Positions 10,615 through 24,645 of a DNA stretch of 64,000 nt are shown here, in pieces. The translations under genes and the position numbers were made by a program. Below the pieces are notes generated by a model. The model worked only from the letters and a program-made list of their open reading frames with translations, searched no databases and was not told the DNA's origin. This stretch comes from Prostheceraeus crozeri. Taxonomy: Eukaryota; Platyhelminthes; Polycladida; Euryleptidae. Numbering within the stretch: the stretch's first letter is position 1; each line of letters opens with the position of its first letter. Location of the stretch: contig CAJQUW010007850.1 in assembly GCA_907163375.1 (NCBI GenBank), positions 1-64,000 of the forward strand, read 5' to 3'.

Positions 10615-10900
10615 AATTCAAAACGATGGCACATGCCGGAACTCGGAAAGTGGGCAAAAATGAATTCCTAATACCTTACAAAAGTTATGAAAAAAGTCGT
10701 TCGTCGCTTGTGGATTGCTGTGAATTCTATCATGCTTCGATTGCCACAATTCCTTCAATTCGAAGAATTCAGATCATTGTGCACAAGTTTTCTCCATAAT
10801 GTTGGTCGATCCGATCATTATTAGAGAAAATAGCAGGCGCACGAAAATTAGTTCACTTGATGATTTCACCAATCTCTTCTCATGCATTCCACAGTGCATA
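10615..10900 (+). repeat. R1 dispersed repeat, copy 1
   Basis: The segment from AACGATGGCACATGCCGGAA through GCAGGCGCACGAAAATTAG is shared with 32160-32440, 49885-50345 and, inverted, 29680-30060. The copies match along almost their whole length with scattered substitutions and small indels. Short peptide frames in the copies do not stay in register between them, so it is probably non-coding repeat DNA. Confidence 0.75.
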
Positions 10901-10904
10901 GTGC

Positions 10905-11182
10905 ATACACTGTATGCTAGCCAGACGGCGATGTGTGTTTTTAGTGTGTGCGAAGTGATATCACAGCACGCACGCCACTCACTCACTGGTTCAGGCACAG
11001 AAAACGACTGTCCGCTTATTGTTTGCCATTTCCAATAGTAAGCGATATATGAATTATCTATTCGAGAAGGAGCAAGTTGTGTGATTCTGTGAAGTGGCAT
11101 TTCGATGTTAGGGTTAGATGCAAAACTTCCATTCTAGAAAACCGAAGCCGCTCGCGCAGGTGAATCTAATTCTGTGGATCTG
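10905..11182 (+). repeat. R2 dispersed repeat, copy 1
   Basis: The block from GCTAGCCAGACGGCGATGTG to CTAATTCTGTGG is repeated at 35010-35262. Here it directly follows R1, which suggests R1 and R2 are neighbouring parts of one longer element. Confidence 0.75.
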
Positions 11183-12300
11183 CATGATTCAGCTCGGTGA
11201 GCTGAAAGTCGCACAATAAATCAATAAGCTTATCCGAAGACACATTTTCCCATTCGGTACATGAGCACCTTTTAGTCATAAATAGCAAGGTAATAATAAA
11301 ATAATAGGCAGAAATATAAAAATAAAATAAATAAAAAAGGTAAAATAAAAGATAAATAATAAAAGCAAAGTAATAAATACCGACCTTACTTGTCTGTCTT
11401 CGAACGAAAAGCATCGGATGACTTTAACTTCCATTTATGGCTGATTTTTCCCTATTTTTGAAAAAAATGAAAACTGAAATAAACCTCTGGTGTCGACGGA
11501 CAACAAAATTGCAAAGCATCTTTTAGTATTTCTCCTTTTAATTAGGTATTTAGGAGGACTTTTTCCACCGACTGTGCCTTAAACGATGTGACAGCAATAT
11601 GAATTCAAAATGTGTCATATAGGACCTGAAATATCGTATACATGTACAATTCCTGTCTCAGAGCGTCTTCTAATTCAGTATCACTTTCTGTATTCAAGAA
11701 GCTTTTGAGAATGCTCTCATTAATTTTGACCTATCAGGCGTCTAGACAGGAATGTGATTAGACGCCTGATATGTAATTATTTAATGACGTTAATTTGTCC
11801 AATAGGTGTTGACATTCCACATACAGCAGTGCGTTTCAGGAAAACGGATTCGTTTTCTAATTTTACAAGACTGTGATTATAGGTCGGCATGTTTTTTCTA
11901 TCCATGATACTTGAGCAGATCATCTTGATGCCGTAAATTAATTACGAGTAAAACGATGGCATATTACGCAGGGGATTCACCTTCTGTCGCATTTTTGCAG
12001 TGCCCTCTTAACTGCATCCATTACACGCTCTCTCAGGAGTGCTTTGGATCGACCTCCTCAACGTCTAAAACACTATTTTGAATTTCATGAAATACACCGC
12101 TTATTGTCGGTGAATCGGCAAAAGGCTTTGTGTGCAAAATCTTCAAAAATGACTTTTTAACACAGAAATGTTCTAAATTGTATTTTAAATCAGATCCCAG
12201 AGGATGTCTTCAAATTCGATCTGCAAATTTGTCTAAATTTAGAAAATGCAAAAGGCCATGTGTGTCGACTTTCATTTTTGTAATAGACAAAAGGCCCTTA
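11183..12300. other. non-coding interval with an A/T-rich simple tract
   Basis: An A-rich degenerate tract (AAATAAAA-type) lies at about 11285-11375. Two short inverted copies of a GGCGTCTAGACAGGAATGTGATTAGACGCC-like palindrome lie around 11736-11768, with CAGGCGTCTA and TAGACGCCTG as arms. No gene was recognised. Confidence 0.5.
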
Positions 12301-12302
12301 TA

Positions 12303-12596
12303 GTCAGTAGATGACGCAAGTCAGACAAAATGACGCCAAGTTGGACATTTTGACTCAGTCAGACTTTTTGAGCAAATGGACTTTGTACCGCACGCTCGCA
12401 TCTCACCAAATTTGGTGTACAGGTGAGTTTTGCTGAGATGCATTCAATACTTTCCACCGGTTTCGGTTTCGGAAACTCCAGATTTTCATTCTTACTGACG
12501 CAAGTCACACTTTTTGACTCACGACGGTATTCTGACGGATTGGACTATTTGACTCAAGTCAGACGTTTTGACGCATATTGAATATTTGACTCACGA
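12303..12596. repeat. cluster of degenerate GACGCAAGTCAGAC / TTTTTGACTCA motifs
   Basis: Two groups of short related words (12303-12385 and 12495-12596) repeat variants of TGACGCAAGTCAGAC and TTTTTGACTCA, with a spacer of about 110 bp between them. The spacing is irregular, so this is not a simple tandem array. Confidence 0.6.
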
Positions 12597-12599
12597 TTG

Positions 12600-15340
12600 C
12601 ATAATAAGTTGGAGGGGAGAATCATGCATTCATAATCACGATCAACCATCACAGAGTAAGTTATAAAATGTTTCTACCTCTTCACATAGCTTAGGCTTGT
12701 ATTCAAATATGGCCTGGTAGAATCAGAGGGACTGGTTGATGAGGTCCCCTTAGAATTTATTATTCAAGATAGTCAATGAATAGGCTACCATAATCTAATT
12801 GAAGTGGGTAAATTTCAAGGTGCCGAATTCCATGACTATATAGTAGGGTGACCGCCTGTCTTGCATAAAAGCATCATATTAAATCGAAAAATTAATTTTT
12901 TCCAATATAGGCCTATGTTAGACACTGATGATAGAGCACTAGACATGCAGATTTGTCAAATAACTCTCATCAATTTTTAGTCGTCACTTAGCGACATGCA
13001 AAAATTTTGCACAAATGCAGTAAAAACAGAAAATGAAAACTGCGTTAACATGCTCAGGGCAAGTTGCCATACAAATCCTAGAATTATTCATCTTGATCAA
13101 ATGGTCACCTTACACAATAATGTAAACATAATTTGGCAGAAGTTCGCAAAGTATCAATATTCAATGGTCTACAAAATGTAAAAATATTTGTATAGTTTCC
13201 GGGTGCAGAAAATAAACAAACGGGTAGTAAAACTGCCAAGTCTCATACAATTTCTTAAATGTTCTGTAATCACAAGTGTGACATTTAAAGCTAGGCCTAA
13301 TTCTCAGTGTCGACTCGTGCGCGAATCCAATCACCACTTATTTATTACCTTGAAAAAACTCTTCCTCAGGGAAAGAAGTTTGCCGCGTCACGCTTGCGAA
13401 TTTTGCACAATAGCATTCCCATAGCAAAATTCTCTACAGCTAAAATCAATACAAATCATGAAAAATTGACAAACCTGCAATCTTAAGAGCACACATGAAC
13501 CTCAAGTAGAAAACTGTGAAAATGATCCTGTAGTTTGAGGTGATGAATTGATACGCATACAGTAATAACGTGGGCAAAAAAGTAAAAAGATGCCGAACTA
13601 CTCACTAAGAAAAACATAGATTCTATCTGCAATTTGCAAATAGTGCTATGAATTGAATATGAATAGGTTCTCATCCTCAAATGCAATCATTGCAATGTTG
13701 ATTGTGGCAATAAGGAGTATTGACTTCAAAATGAGACCTTATTTGTTAATTTTTGTTCGACCGTTAGAAAGTTATGCTACATCTAAATTTTGTCACATAT
13801 TTTATTCCACATTTTGTCAGATAACCGATTTTATATTTCATAGACTCATCTCCTACCGCATGAACATGAAAGATTCTTTGAAAACATTTACAAAAGATGC
13901 TTAAACTTATGATGATGTAAATGTAATCTTAGGCGAAGTTGATATCGACTGTCTTAGGATGCAATTCAGCAAGTTATTCATACGTCCAATATCCAGACTA
14001 TATTGATGCAATTATCCTTATGTTTGATCAATCGATGAAGTTGGTAAGTCGATTGAAGAGCAACGGATGTAATAATTAATTTCATTTACAAAGTTAGCGT
14101 CATTTATTCTTTTTCTCAACCTCCTTTTCATGATATGTTTCTAAGCTACTTTCTCTCTCTCTCCGATGATCACATCATTGACGCAGTCAGATCATGTAAT
14201 CTTTCTCTGGAACTTCAAATGTGTACTCCCAGTGAGCGGCAATGTACATGTGCATCATGTCTACCCTTGATATACTGTAGACTACAAAAGCGAACTACGA
14301 AACGAGAAAAACAAAACCTTCCGTGAATCCTAAAACCATGATGATCCTTTTCATGGATAGCGCGTAATTTAGAAGCTTAATTGTTTAGTCAGATCAACAC
14401 AGAGACGAATCAATACGGAATTTATGAATATGATAGTCATTATTTGTAATCGTTATGAAGGTTTCTTAGGCATTATTTGCACAAATTTGTGACAACGTAA
14501 AAATAATGGAAAAGTTGAAGTTTAACCCCTCAGAGAGCAGAGGTGGTGTAGTGGACTCCAGAGCAATCGCGGAGACACGATTTCATAGAGGGGCCAAAAT
14601 ACGGTACTTGGTTATCAGCTTACCTTGGTTGACTGTCTATAAGCTACTTTACTTATAAATCCATCATACTTCGTAAACTGTAGCTGTAATCTACAGTAAC
14701 TGATTGTCCACAAGTGACGCATAAGTGATACATTGAAATCTGCATGTGCAAATTAATGTCATTCTTGTAATAAGATACCATCCGAAAATATCATGTCGAA
14801 CGCTGTTCAGATTAACAAAATCATCAGAAATGAAATCAGCATTCAATTCTTTGATCATGAACTTATGTACATGCAATACACCGACAGTGTTTAGACGTTC
14901 AGAGGTAATTGTTGATAGAAAGTCTTCGGCCTTTTAAAAGCGGAAAATGATTGCTCTGCAGAAACTGATGAGGCTGCTGGAATGACAAAAGCTAGACGTA
15001 TGAGAGTCACAACTTCACTCAATAAATCGCGCACAAAAGTACTTTGTGACAGGATGCATTGAGTGACACCCCTTAGAGTCTTAACAGAATCTTTGTTGCG
15101 TCATGCAGCATCATAACTTGACGGTTAAGTTTTTGCCTGATGACATTGTTCCCGAAGTTATCACACTTTCTCGAAGATAAACCAATTATTGGGGGGAGGG
15201 GCAAGGCCCTCTCGATGTGGCTCGGCCGCCCATGCTCCGGAGCCATATTTTCTGGTGATATTTCAACCTCTCATGCCCATTAGTTTTGACCATGATTTTG
15301 CATGTGATACTGACAATCAGAGATGTGGAATTGGAGTGGG
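12600..15340. other. non-coding interval, no gene recognised
   Basis: Short frames on both strands show no recognisable domain. At 14535-14590 a stretch GTGGTGTAGTGGACTCCAGA resembles a tRNA A-box region, but no proper B box follows. Two TAGGCCTA octamers lie at 12908 and 13292. Confidence 0.4.
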
Positions 15341-15344
15341 AGTC

Positions 15345-15400
15345 CCGGAGTCCTATCATTTTTGCTGGAGTCGGAGTCATATCAAATGATAGGACTCCGG
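15345..15400. repeat. perfect 17-bp inverted repeat (hairpin)
   Basis: CCGGAGTCCTATCATTT at 15345-15361 is exactly inverted at 15384-15400, with a 22-nt loop containing GGAGTCGGAGTC. It lies in a locally GC-richer stretch. It may be a remnant of a GGAGTC-type simple repeat or a small foldback element. Confidence 0.8.
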
Positions 15401-15404
15401 ACTC

Positions 15405-18400
15405 CGGGCCTTTAACTAGACCCGAAATATAATACAAACAAATTATTTATTCTCGTGCATATAGCTGTCACTGTCTTGATGTCAAGACAGTCTCCGTCAA
15501 ACAAAAGTACAGAGACAGCAGTGCATGCAAAGCTTGAAATAGTTGAGGGAATGAACCGTGATAGTGAAAAAGGGGATTGTCTTTTCACTCGTTGATTTAT
15601 TAGAGAAGACAAGCCTTACTACCTCGATCACACCTACGCACCAAAGGTCACATCAGAGACAAAAATGAAATACTAGTTTGTTTGAGGACATTATGCTATG
15701 TGCATGCATGTTTTATTCTTATTATAAACCATTGTGGTAAACTACGGCTAGCTTAATTGGCTTTCATCTAATCTTAAAAAGCAGTATCTAACCGAATAAA
15801 CGAGCCACTTGTATACCGCTGTACCGATCGCAGAACGATGCGTGGCTTATAATTGGATCAAAATGAATTTTCACACGTCCGGTGATCGCATTCAGACGTA
15901 GATGCTGGGCCTGGAGTCCCGACCGCAGAGCGATGTGTGGCGATCAAATAGATCTCAATCAAGTTTCCTACGTTCGATTAACAAAATCAATTATGACAAT
16001 GGACTGCAATGTTCCTGCATCCCGTGGTGTGTTATAGGCCTAAATCCAGAAGTCCTGGGATTCATTTATTTGCTATTTTACTAGTAGTATATTTATTTAT
16101 GGATGTGCTGTCAATTTATTAGTTATTGACTGCTTTGCAAATGGAAACTGAAACGGTTTTGGAAAAATTGTCGATATCATTCTTAATAATACTAATTAAA
16201 TGTTGGAGGCTTGCAATGCAGCTGTGTCGGCATAGGCCGACATGGTATAAGTTTGATTGTATATATTTACTCTCTGAATGTATTCTGGTCATAGGTGCAG
16301 GGACTAAGCAACAAGAATCGCAGAATTGTTTCTTCTTAACATAAACACATTTTCCTACTTCAATTCCTCCCAACAGCAGATCCGTTTATAAGGGCATCGT
16401 CTGTTAATTGCAAGCCGCGATATACTGTATGTAGTGTCATTTTGCTAGTTTTTATGTGGAATTCGCATATTGGCCAACATTTTGCTGAATTTCTAATTAT
16501 TATTTCTGCTTCCATATTTTCGAGAAGGATCACAACCAAACATTCTTCTTGTTCTGTTCAACTATGTTTTCAATCTATCACGTTCCAGATGGTGGATTAA
16601 CTTAAAATTCGGCACATCTGGTGTTTTCAAGCATAGGCCTACTGTGTAAATACTGATCAATTATCTCCTATAGACTAAGACTAAACAGAGGTAATGCTGT
16701 ATGGATGTAGAAGTCTGTCTGCGGCTGGGAAAGGCGAGCTTAGTTATTCCGGTTATTAGTGGGAATGCAATTCAACATTGTTCGATAACCAAAAATGATG
16801 TAATAAATAGTAATAAATGCAGTATGAATGATCATGTAGTAAAAAGTAATTTCTGTCATGTAGGCTCACTACACGAGCAAGAGGACTCACACTGTTCAAA
16901 TCATCGATGCTAACTTGTCACTGGCGGCTAGATTATGTGAAATAGAAAATTCTGGCTAAATAGGACCAACCAGCAAAATTTTTCATGTGCATTGAAATAT
17001 AGGCCTACTCTAGGGTGATTTATTTCGAAATAGTTTGGGATCTCGATTTTCAGAGATTGTATTTATCAGTCCAAGGAATCCGGGATTTGGAGAAGCAACC
17101 GAGATTGCAACCCTGATAATGATTCACCATGAATGAATGCTGTGTATTCAAGAATACATTGAGTCGCCTTGATGACAGCTGCATCATTTTATCACGATGT
17201 AGCATGGGAAGAGGTGCCTTCAAACTGTTCAGATGTCTAAAATATCGGCCAAGAAACAAAGGTCTTCATTCATGCGAGAGATTCTGTTAAGAAATTCGAC
17301 AGAATGGGTGACAACAGAGTCTACGTGTGATGCAGCACACATTTGAAGTTATAGCAGAAGTTTTGTTACCGATTTCTGGGTTTTATGCATTCTGCAATGG
17401 ATATTGCTCAATAGAATCTGTGTCCAATGTAACAGATGTTCTATCTGGTAAAACTGAACTGCAATAAAATTAGGTAATGTTTGAAGATGATATTTATTAG
17501 ATTCTAGTGAAAGTATTGGTCATGTAGAGTGCATTATTGAATGAAATCACTTTAGGAAAGCACAATGCATGGACAGTGCTTGTGTTGTATATTACATGTT
17601 TTTTACCCATATGCATTCTTCAAGTTTGATGGAGGCAGCGATATATGGTTTGTATCTATCAAAGGTATTCAAACGATGAATCATTTGCCTATCACAATGC
17701 CCTTCCGCATCAAGAACTTGAACAAAGCACACATTTCTACATATAGGTCTACATATGCATTTTTTTGAACGGCCCTAATTCCTGCGATTTTTCATAAGTT
17801 AGCCGGTTTTTACCAGTGTCATCATATGATCATTCATAAACGTTATGTTCGGTAAATGTTAGTCATCATCTCCTATTGGGTAGTCCAGTGCCGACAATGC
17901 AGCATGCATGATATTTCAAGCATTCACTATTGATTCTTTAGTATGGCCTTTGGCATCGTCAAATTTGCCACACAAGAGGATTGCTTTTTTTTAATTCCCA
18001 AAAGTTTCGAACATCTCTCTTCAATGTTCTTATTTGCAAGGACTATCATCAAAACGTATATCGTATGAAGACCGCGTGTCGCAGATTTTTATGATCGAGG
18101 ACAGATAATTCAGCGAAGTTCATTGTTGCTTTTAGAAGTATCGATGTTCTTCAGTTCAGGCTTTTCAGATTAAAAAGCTTCATATCACATTTATTATTTG
18201 GCATCATGATGATTATTAGAATAATTCGTAAAATATAGATGCTATATTAACATAAAATCGAATTGAAAATCGATGATGGAAGACTCTCCTGTTGAAATTT
18301 CCCATAAATTGTCTCACTGTTATTCACCACTTTTCGGCCAATCACAGCTCCGTATTAACCGCGGTGTCTAGAAAGATTTACTATCATAACTTGACAAGTA

Positions 18401-18920
18401 GTTGCTGATCAAATCGAAATGAATTCAAACTGGATTGAATTCATGGTCACTTCTCAAAATCAACTTGTCATAAATCACTAATCACTTGTTACTGATCATA
18501 AACCGGAAAATTGCCCCCTGATCGAGGCGATGGCGCACGCTCTATTTGAAGCATGTGTCTGTGCCTACAGCAGGGTTAGTGTCTGGTCACTTAGTGAACC
18601 CGGGTAAACGAGTCATATTTTTCTTGGTTAATCTTGCAATTTCCGCTACCAGTCCTGCAAATCATAGATCTTTGAAAGTGCACCCTCTTTGCATAGGATT
18701 GAAATGTTTGAGGTATAGGTCTGGAACAGAAATATTGCTTTCATGTTCATGTGTTAGCCAAGTCATGAGAAAATGAAAATAAAAGAATTGTGCTGTTGTA
18801 GTTTGCTAGTGAACCGTCACAGGTAGCTTCCGCGTAAATGAGAGGCAACTTACTTGACCGATATTTGTGCATGTGTGGTGTAACAAGACGCGCAAAATTT
18901 AGTGGAAGTTCATTAAGCTA
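15405..18920. other. non-coding interval, no gene recognised
   Basis: There is no frame with recognisable domains and no clear element ends. TAGGCCTA octamers occur at 16035, 16634 and 17000. Confidence 0.4.
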
Positions 18921-18924
18921 ACCC

Positions 18925-19235
18925 GTGTATATGCGCCTTTAGAGAAATTAACACTGATTTGACTGATCATGATGGCAATGCAGAAGAAAGAATAGTGCAA
19001 AACTCCATGCCATGACAACTTTGAAAAGGCAATGTTTGTCAATTTAGCAATTCGATCGGTTACTATTATTGTGTTAATGCGCAAACTATGAAATAAGAAC
19101 CCATTCTTAAGCCTGCTCATATCACAAGCTACGTGCCACTCAAAGAGTAAAATATTGTAATCAAAGACAACGAACAAAATTAACTTTAAAATATGTAAAT
19201 GAGTCCGCATCTGTAAATTAAGTACGGTGCTTTCG
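18925..19235 (-). mobile_element. F1 relic (internal fragment, strongly diverged)
   Basis: The order of words such as GACTGATCATGATGGCAATG, TTAGCAATTCGAT, CATATCACAA and AAAATATGTAAATGAGTCC follows the interior of the inverted F1 copies (compare 55350-55600). No termini are preserved. It is the most decayed member seen here. Confidence 0.5.
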
Positions 19236-19239
19236 AACC

Positions 19240-22200
19240 CAAACAGTTCTAAAGTGAGTATTGATATTTCCTCACTCAAAGGGTACTAGAATTTAAGACT
19301 TATTTCTTAGTCGTAGTTGGAACTCAGATTCAGGACTCTTTCTAATACTCACTTCGGACTTTATGAATAACAGTGTAGGCCTACAATGGCGGAGAGACTT
19401 TCGATGGTTTCCGGAAGAAATATCCCGTGTGTTCGACATTTTTAAGCTCGAATTCATTCATCCAATTGAAAACTGACAATTATTCAACTTTATAAGCTGC
19501 TCCAAACTCGTTATAACTTTATAACTCCCGCTGTAACAAATGCGATTATCCAACAAATTTGACTGAAAAGGGAAGAAGATGGGTAAATGAAACCTGAGAT
19601 GATCGAAAAAAGGCCCACTTGATGATAAAGAAAAGAGTGTGCATGTATAGCAGCTAGGACTCGAGTATGTAATGAAGAGAGAAAGACGAAGAAGAGAGGT
19701 CCACTGCGCATGAACTACAAGAAGCATTGGCAAGGAGGAAGACAAACGAAAAGAAAATCAAACGGATCCACAAGTCCTCGTCTTACAGCTGTAGAATTGC
19801 AAATTTGCGCGTATGCTTTTGTACTTATTAAGTGGAAGCGTTTATTTCAATGAGGTAGGAGAGGTAGGTTATTTCATCCCAACTTTGGTCCTAGTGCTCG
19901 TATTTTTTCAGAATTTGATTGGCCCTTGCAATGGTGCTATCCAATTCTACTTTACTTAGAAAATGCATTGATTGGTTTATCCCAATGACGTCAAGGGATA
20001 TTCTTCGTTCTGCTCAACCATTCCCTAAACCAACCGCGGACGAGGTACTACATTGGTCGTCAACATGGGATAACAATAATTCAAAGGCAGTAGTCCAATG
20101 TTTTGCAAACCCCAGACTAAATGCGAACGATGTACAAGTGCATTTCAACAACCACTCCACAACAAATATATCCTTCCTTCCTAAAAATTATCTGATATTT
20201 GTCATCAATACAATCTCAAACTTGCAATCCTTAACTGTGCTTGACTTCACGGTACTACTTAACCGATTGTTCACTTAATTTCCATGCCGATTTTTCGTTT
20301 TGGTTTTGAAAAAAATAAGGCCTTTATCAATTAAAATACATCATAAATTGTTTTCACGTGTGACTTTGTCAATCTATGGCAAAAACGTCTAAAAATAATG
20401 AGTCACACATTTTTAAGTATCTCTCCATTGGAGAAAGAAGAAAGCCCATTAGCTTCGGATCATTTTTGACCCGGTCGGACTCTGACGCATGCAAAATTGG
20501 TCGCCAGCACATGGGTTAACCTGGGGTACCACCTGCTAGAAAATGCTTTATGCTACTTATGTAAAAGTTCCAAATCGCTAGTATACAAACGTACGGGTAA
20601 TTTGCAAAAACATTGCTTCTTAAAAGTGATCAAATACTTTTTAAATCGCATGAACGTAATCTCCTCAAAAGACTAAATTTTATGATTCAGAAATTTTCAC
20701 TGCATGCTGACATTTTTCTGAGTCGACACTCTACCATGTTTTGCCCTGTAGACATATAATATAACTAAAAGCCTTTCTGGCCTTCGACGCTAATGCAAGC
20801 CGAATGCGCCAAGCCATAAGTTAATTCATTATTTAATACTTCCATGACAAAGCCATACAGTGGGAGAGCTGGATTGTTGTATGACATCACATCACACAGA
20901 GTAGATAAAGCAATAAATCAGCGTTAGACGGAAGTGGTGACGTTGGAACAGTGAGGCCGTGAATGAATACTAGATAACACATGATTCTGATTGATATACA
21001 TCAATGAGGATTCCATAGTTTGATCTGTGTTAATTGTGAGATTTCTTTCAGCATCAACAATTTCATAGCCAGTATTAATTAACGGCTAATTAAACCCACC
21101 TGTTGCACGAGGAGGCTAGTACTCGCTTGGAGTAGATGAAACATTAACCATCATACACGAAGCAGGATCAACACGAAATGTATGCTACTCACAAAGGAAA
21201 GACAAAGAAAGTACAGAATATATGTTGACAGCTCCAAATGTGAAGTATGTGAGTGATTGACAGACTGTAATAAGCGCAGCAAACTATTCTGCATGCATTG
21301 TGGCTTCCTCGAGAGAGATGCTCTTATTTAGTTCGCACGCTAAGATGTCATTACATAGTCATCTGTTCATTATGAGTTACAAACATCTTACAGCTCGTCA
21401 TAAGCAAACAAACATTGCATTTAATTGTAATTTGACGTCTAATGAAAAATGGTCAGAACATGCATTATTTGCTCACGTATCACTTCCAAATTGTTGCATA
21501 CACATAGAAGCAATTTCATGTTGATTGAACTAGAAAAATATATTGTGCTTAATTAACCCTTTCATGCTCAAATTATTTTCAAAATAAAAGTAAACTTCAA
21601 ATGCTACTTTGCGGGCGTTCTATAGGGATCGTACGATGTCGGGAGGGGTGCCATAGAAGCGCATTGATCTCCTCTTTGTTTTTTCCAAATGTTTGCCGTT
21701 TTGGGATCAACATTTCTGCGCAATGCTGTCCCAAAAAATGCGGGTTGAAATGTCCTAAAGAGAGCACAATATGCATAAAACGTGTAAAATGCTCGTAAAA
21801 CAGGGCCGAATTGACGAATAGCTAGCTCAGCAATTAAATCGCAGGCTCACAAAGAAAAAATCTGTTATATTGGACTGAAAATGAATGAATGGACATATGA
21901 TTGCAAGACAATACAATGCTCACCTAGAAGTCTTAAGCATCCGTATCACGTGCACTTTCATTTCATTGCATAAAAGCACACCATTACGTTGAAGATAGTA
22001 CATGCCTACTTTAAGCTTGAAAATTCATTGGAATTAAGATCAGCGTCTAATTAGTCATTTGAATTCCTCAAAATTCAAATTTTCTGGTATGTAAATCCAT
22101 TGTGTAGCGAAGGCCTGTGGTCTGAAAATTTGTTTTTTGGTAGCACAGTTGCGCCACCGATATTAGTATATAAACACTACTCACGATAGATTTGTAAGTA

Positions 22201-22620
22201 GCACTGTCAACTTTATTTTATTCTAAAAGTAGTTGATCCCAAATTAAAAATGGACTGATTTTCATGCCTCATAAGATATTTAATGCTTTTGTTTTTTTTT
22301 ATCCGAATGCAATCAAACATGCTGCCAACAATGTCTTAGCGAAGGCATTTGCATGCAACAACTGATGAAAATTTTTCGTTGTCCAAAGACATCTGCCTTC
22401 AAATTTCCAATAGACACTCTAAAGATAGAATTTTTGAAAAAATTGGAATCCAAGTTTATAGTTGTTTTTGTGCAGAAACTTTGAGAATGATTGAATCACT
22501 GGAACAGAGGGGGAGCCCCTGGAGACCCAAACAACCCGGGAGAACGGGCTTATACGATTATTTCTTGGGTTTCCCTGTTTCCTAAGGGATAACGTAATCT
22601 CATTGAGGAGTACGTGTGGC
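19240..22620. other. non-coding interval, no gene recognised
   Basis: One 119-residue frame at 19919-20278 has no recognisable motif and no homologous copy in the window, so I do not call it a gene. A TAGGCCTA octamer lies at 19376. No element boundaries were found. Confidence 0.35.
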
Positions 22621-22639
22621 TATAGCTGAAATACAGGAA

Positions 22640-22888
22640 GCATTTTCCGTGTGACCATAAGAGGCAGAATAGACAAAGGAATTTGTCTGGTTATGAATGG
22701 TTGCCACCATTACTCCCCCAATGCTGGGGGCTCGGTCGATGCTGATATTGTCAGACTTTAATCTGGAGCGTTGTGATCTTTTAGTTCTGATGCCCTTCCT
22801 GACGATTTCGAATGACACTTACGGGGCTCGACCACTGGACCGAAAGATCCCTAGGCCAATCACTTAACCACTGTTCCACGGAGACTCA
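22640..22888 (-). mobile_element. tRNA-derived SINE
   Basis: Read on the minus strand it begins GTCTCCGTGGAACAGTGGTT. The A-box-like TGGAACAGTGG near 22870 and the B-box-like GGTCGAGCCCC at 22823-22833 have tRNA-like spacing. The tRNA-unrelated part follows with CAGGAAGGGCATCAGAACTA, close to a GGAAGGGCATCC block known from the bodies of several aquatic-animal SINEs. The 3' tail is not sharply defined. It is not a functional tRNA gene because the arms no longer pair. Confidence 0.65.
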
Positions 22889-22889
22889 C

Positions 22890-24447
22890 TGACACTGATA
22901 AATGATAAATACTTCCAATCGCGGCAGTTACACTGACACCTTACCATTACTTCGTCAAATCAGAACGGATCACCCATATCGGAGAGCTTCCATTTGACAC
23001 TATTGTGCTTGACGCAATGAACCTCAGGAGTTATGACTGATAGTGTGTTTGCAATGTTGAATCTTTGGGTTGTGCAGGCCATATGTTCAAGCTTGTAAAG
23101 GCTCCGTAGAACCGATTATTGCATGGATTGTGATGAAACCTGATGTGAAGGTGAAGTGCTGTAGAACATAGGCTTAGCTCTACTACACCTCCACAAAGAA
23201 GCGTGGGAGCTGTGGCTGATAGTGTATTCTAACATTTGAAATTTGATGAAATAGGTCATTTTGCGAAGGCTGTGTGGATAAGTGTATCCCGTGGGTTGCA
23301 ATGTGAGATTGTGTATTCATTTCTGTATTCTATTTGTATTCTTTTTCATTAAGTTATTTATTTTGGTTCCCATTGTAAAAGATCATTAACCTCGAATATC
23401 AAACAAATAAGGCCTACTATAATTGACAATAAGACCAGTTGCTATTATAGACGCAACAACATCATTTGGTGCGAACAAATCAAGCAGACCTCTTTTAGTG
23501 CAGTACTGCTAGCATTGATCATCTGCAATAAGTCGATAAGAGGACAGTGTGAACAAGGATTGACAAAACCAAGAATGCGATAACAATGATCAAAACCAAT
23601 TATTAAAATACTTTAAGAAAATAAATTTGCCATTAATACCCAGGGTTTGATTTAATCCAGGAGTTTTATCATCTATTGACAAAAGATTTAGTATACGAGT
23701 TTCAAATTCGCTAAGTTCTTTGTACTTAACCGAAAAGCACTTATGTCATTACTGCGCAGTTTGTAGGCTAAATATGCTTTATTCAGATTGCTACTTGAAG
23801 CTTAGTTACCTAGTAAGCTTATGTGTTATTTTACTCTTATACAATCTGCATTTTGTTTGTCCCAACCCTGATTTTGGGTATCAGAATCAACCTGACATTA
23901 AAAAGATAATCGAATCAAGTTAGCGGTTTTATGTTTCATACTTAAGTATTCACTGTCCTGCTTTACAAGTGTTGAATTATTTCTGCATCATTGTCCAACT
24001 TCCTAAGTATTTTAATTAGTTTACGTCTGAATTTGATGGGTGTTGCATTTGCAAACTGAAATATCAAAAACGTCGTGCTTTTAACATTGATACATTGAAT
24101 TTCAAAGTCAATTGGATACAAATTGCTTAATTAAATGTTTGTGATGCTTCTAATCTCCATGTCAAACAGCTTCCCCATCATGAAAATATTCAAACAAAGT
24201 TATGACATTCTTGGTAGCTTCAACATCTACTAGCGCGCGGTCGTCGTTCGGTTCATCTCGTCTGGATTATATACTTCTTTCGTGTTCTACACATCATACC
24301 ATTCTTTTTGTGTAAGATTTTACATCATCCGACGTGTTTTGAGCTCGTGATCATAATTGTGATATTGGATTTAACACCTAACGACATCTACACGGCGATT
24401 TTCCACACTTTTTGGTCAGCAAAAGTTCCATGCACTTCTGGTGAGCG
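22890..24447. other. non-coding interval, no gene recognised
   Basis: AT-rich sequence without recognisable domains, element ends or RNA genes. Confidence 0.4.
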
Positions 24448-24645
24448 TTAAGACGCGTTCACATTAGAACGATAACGATAACTATCAATTCAAATAAAAT
24501 CGCTCTGAATGTGTAGCACAGATGCTATTCACATTAGACCGGTTTTCTCAACGATAATAGTTCCTATGTAAACACTGGAGCTCAACGATAAAATGAAGTA
24601 TCGTCACAATTTTATCGTTATCGTACTAGTGTGAACGCGCCTTTA
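24448..24645 (+). mobile_element. PIF/Harbinger-type MITE with TTA target duplication
   Basis: The element is 24451-24642 (192 bp). The left end reads AGACGCGTTCACATTAGAAC and the right end, inverted, AGGCGCGTTCACACTAGTAC; both continue into GATAACGATAA. TTA flanks both sides (24448-24450 and 24643-24645), the 3-bp target typical of Harbinger elements. The inverted ends of about 31 bp have four mismatches. It has no coding capacity and depends on a transposase elsewhere. Confidence 0.8.

Noticed and set aside
18899-19279. 126-residue minus-strand frame
   Set aside because: The DNA aligns with the interior of F1 elements, whose other copies do not keep this frame.
19919-20278. 119-residue plus-strand frame
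   Set aside because: No recognisable motif, no repeat partner and no splice or codon signal strong enough to call a gene.
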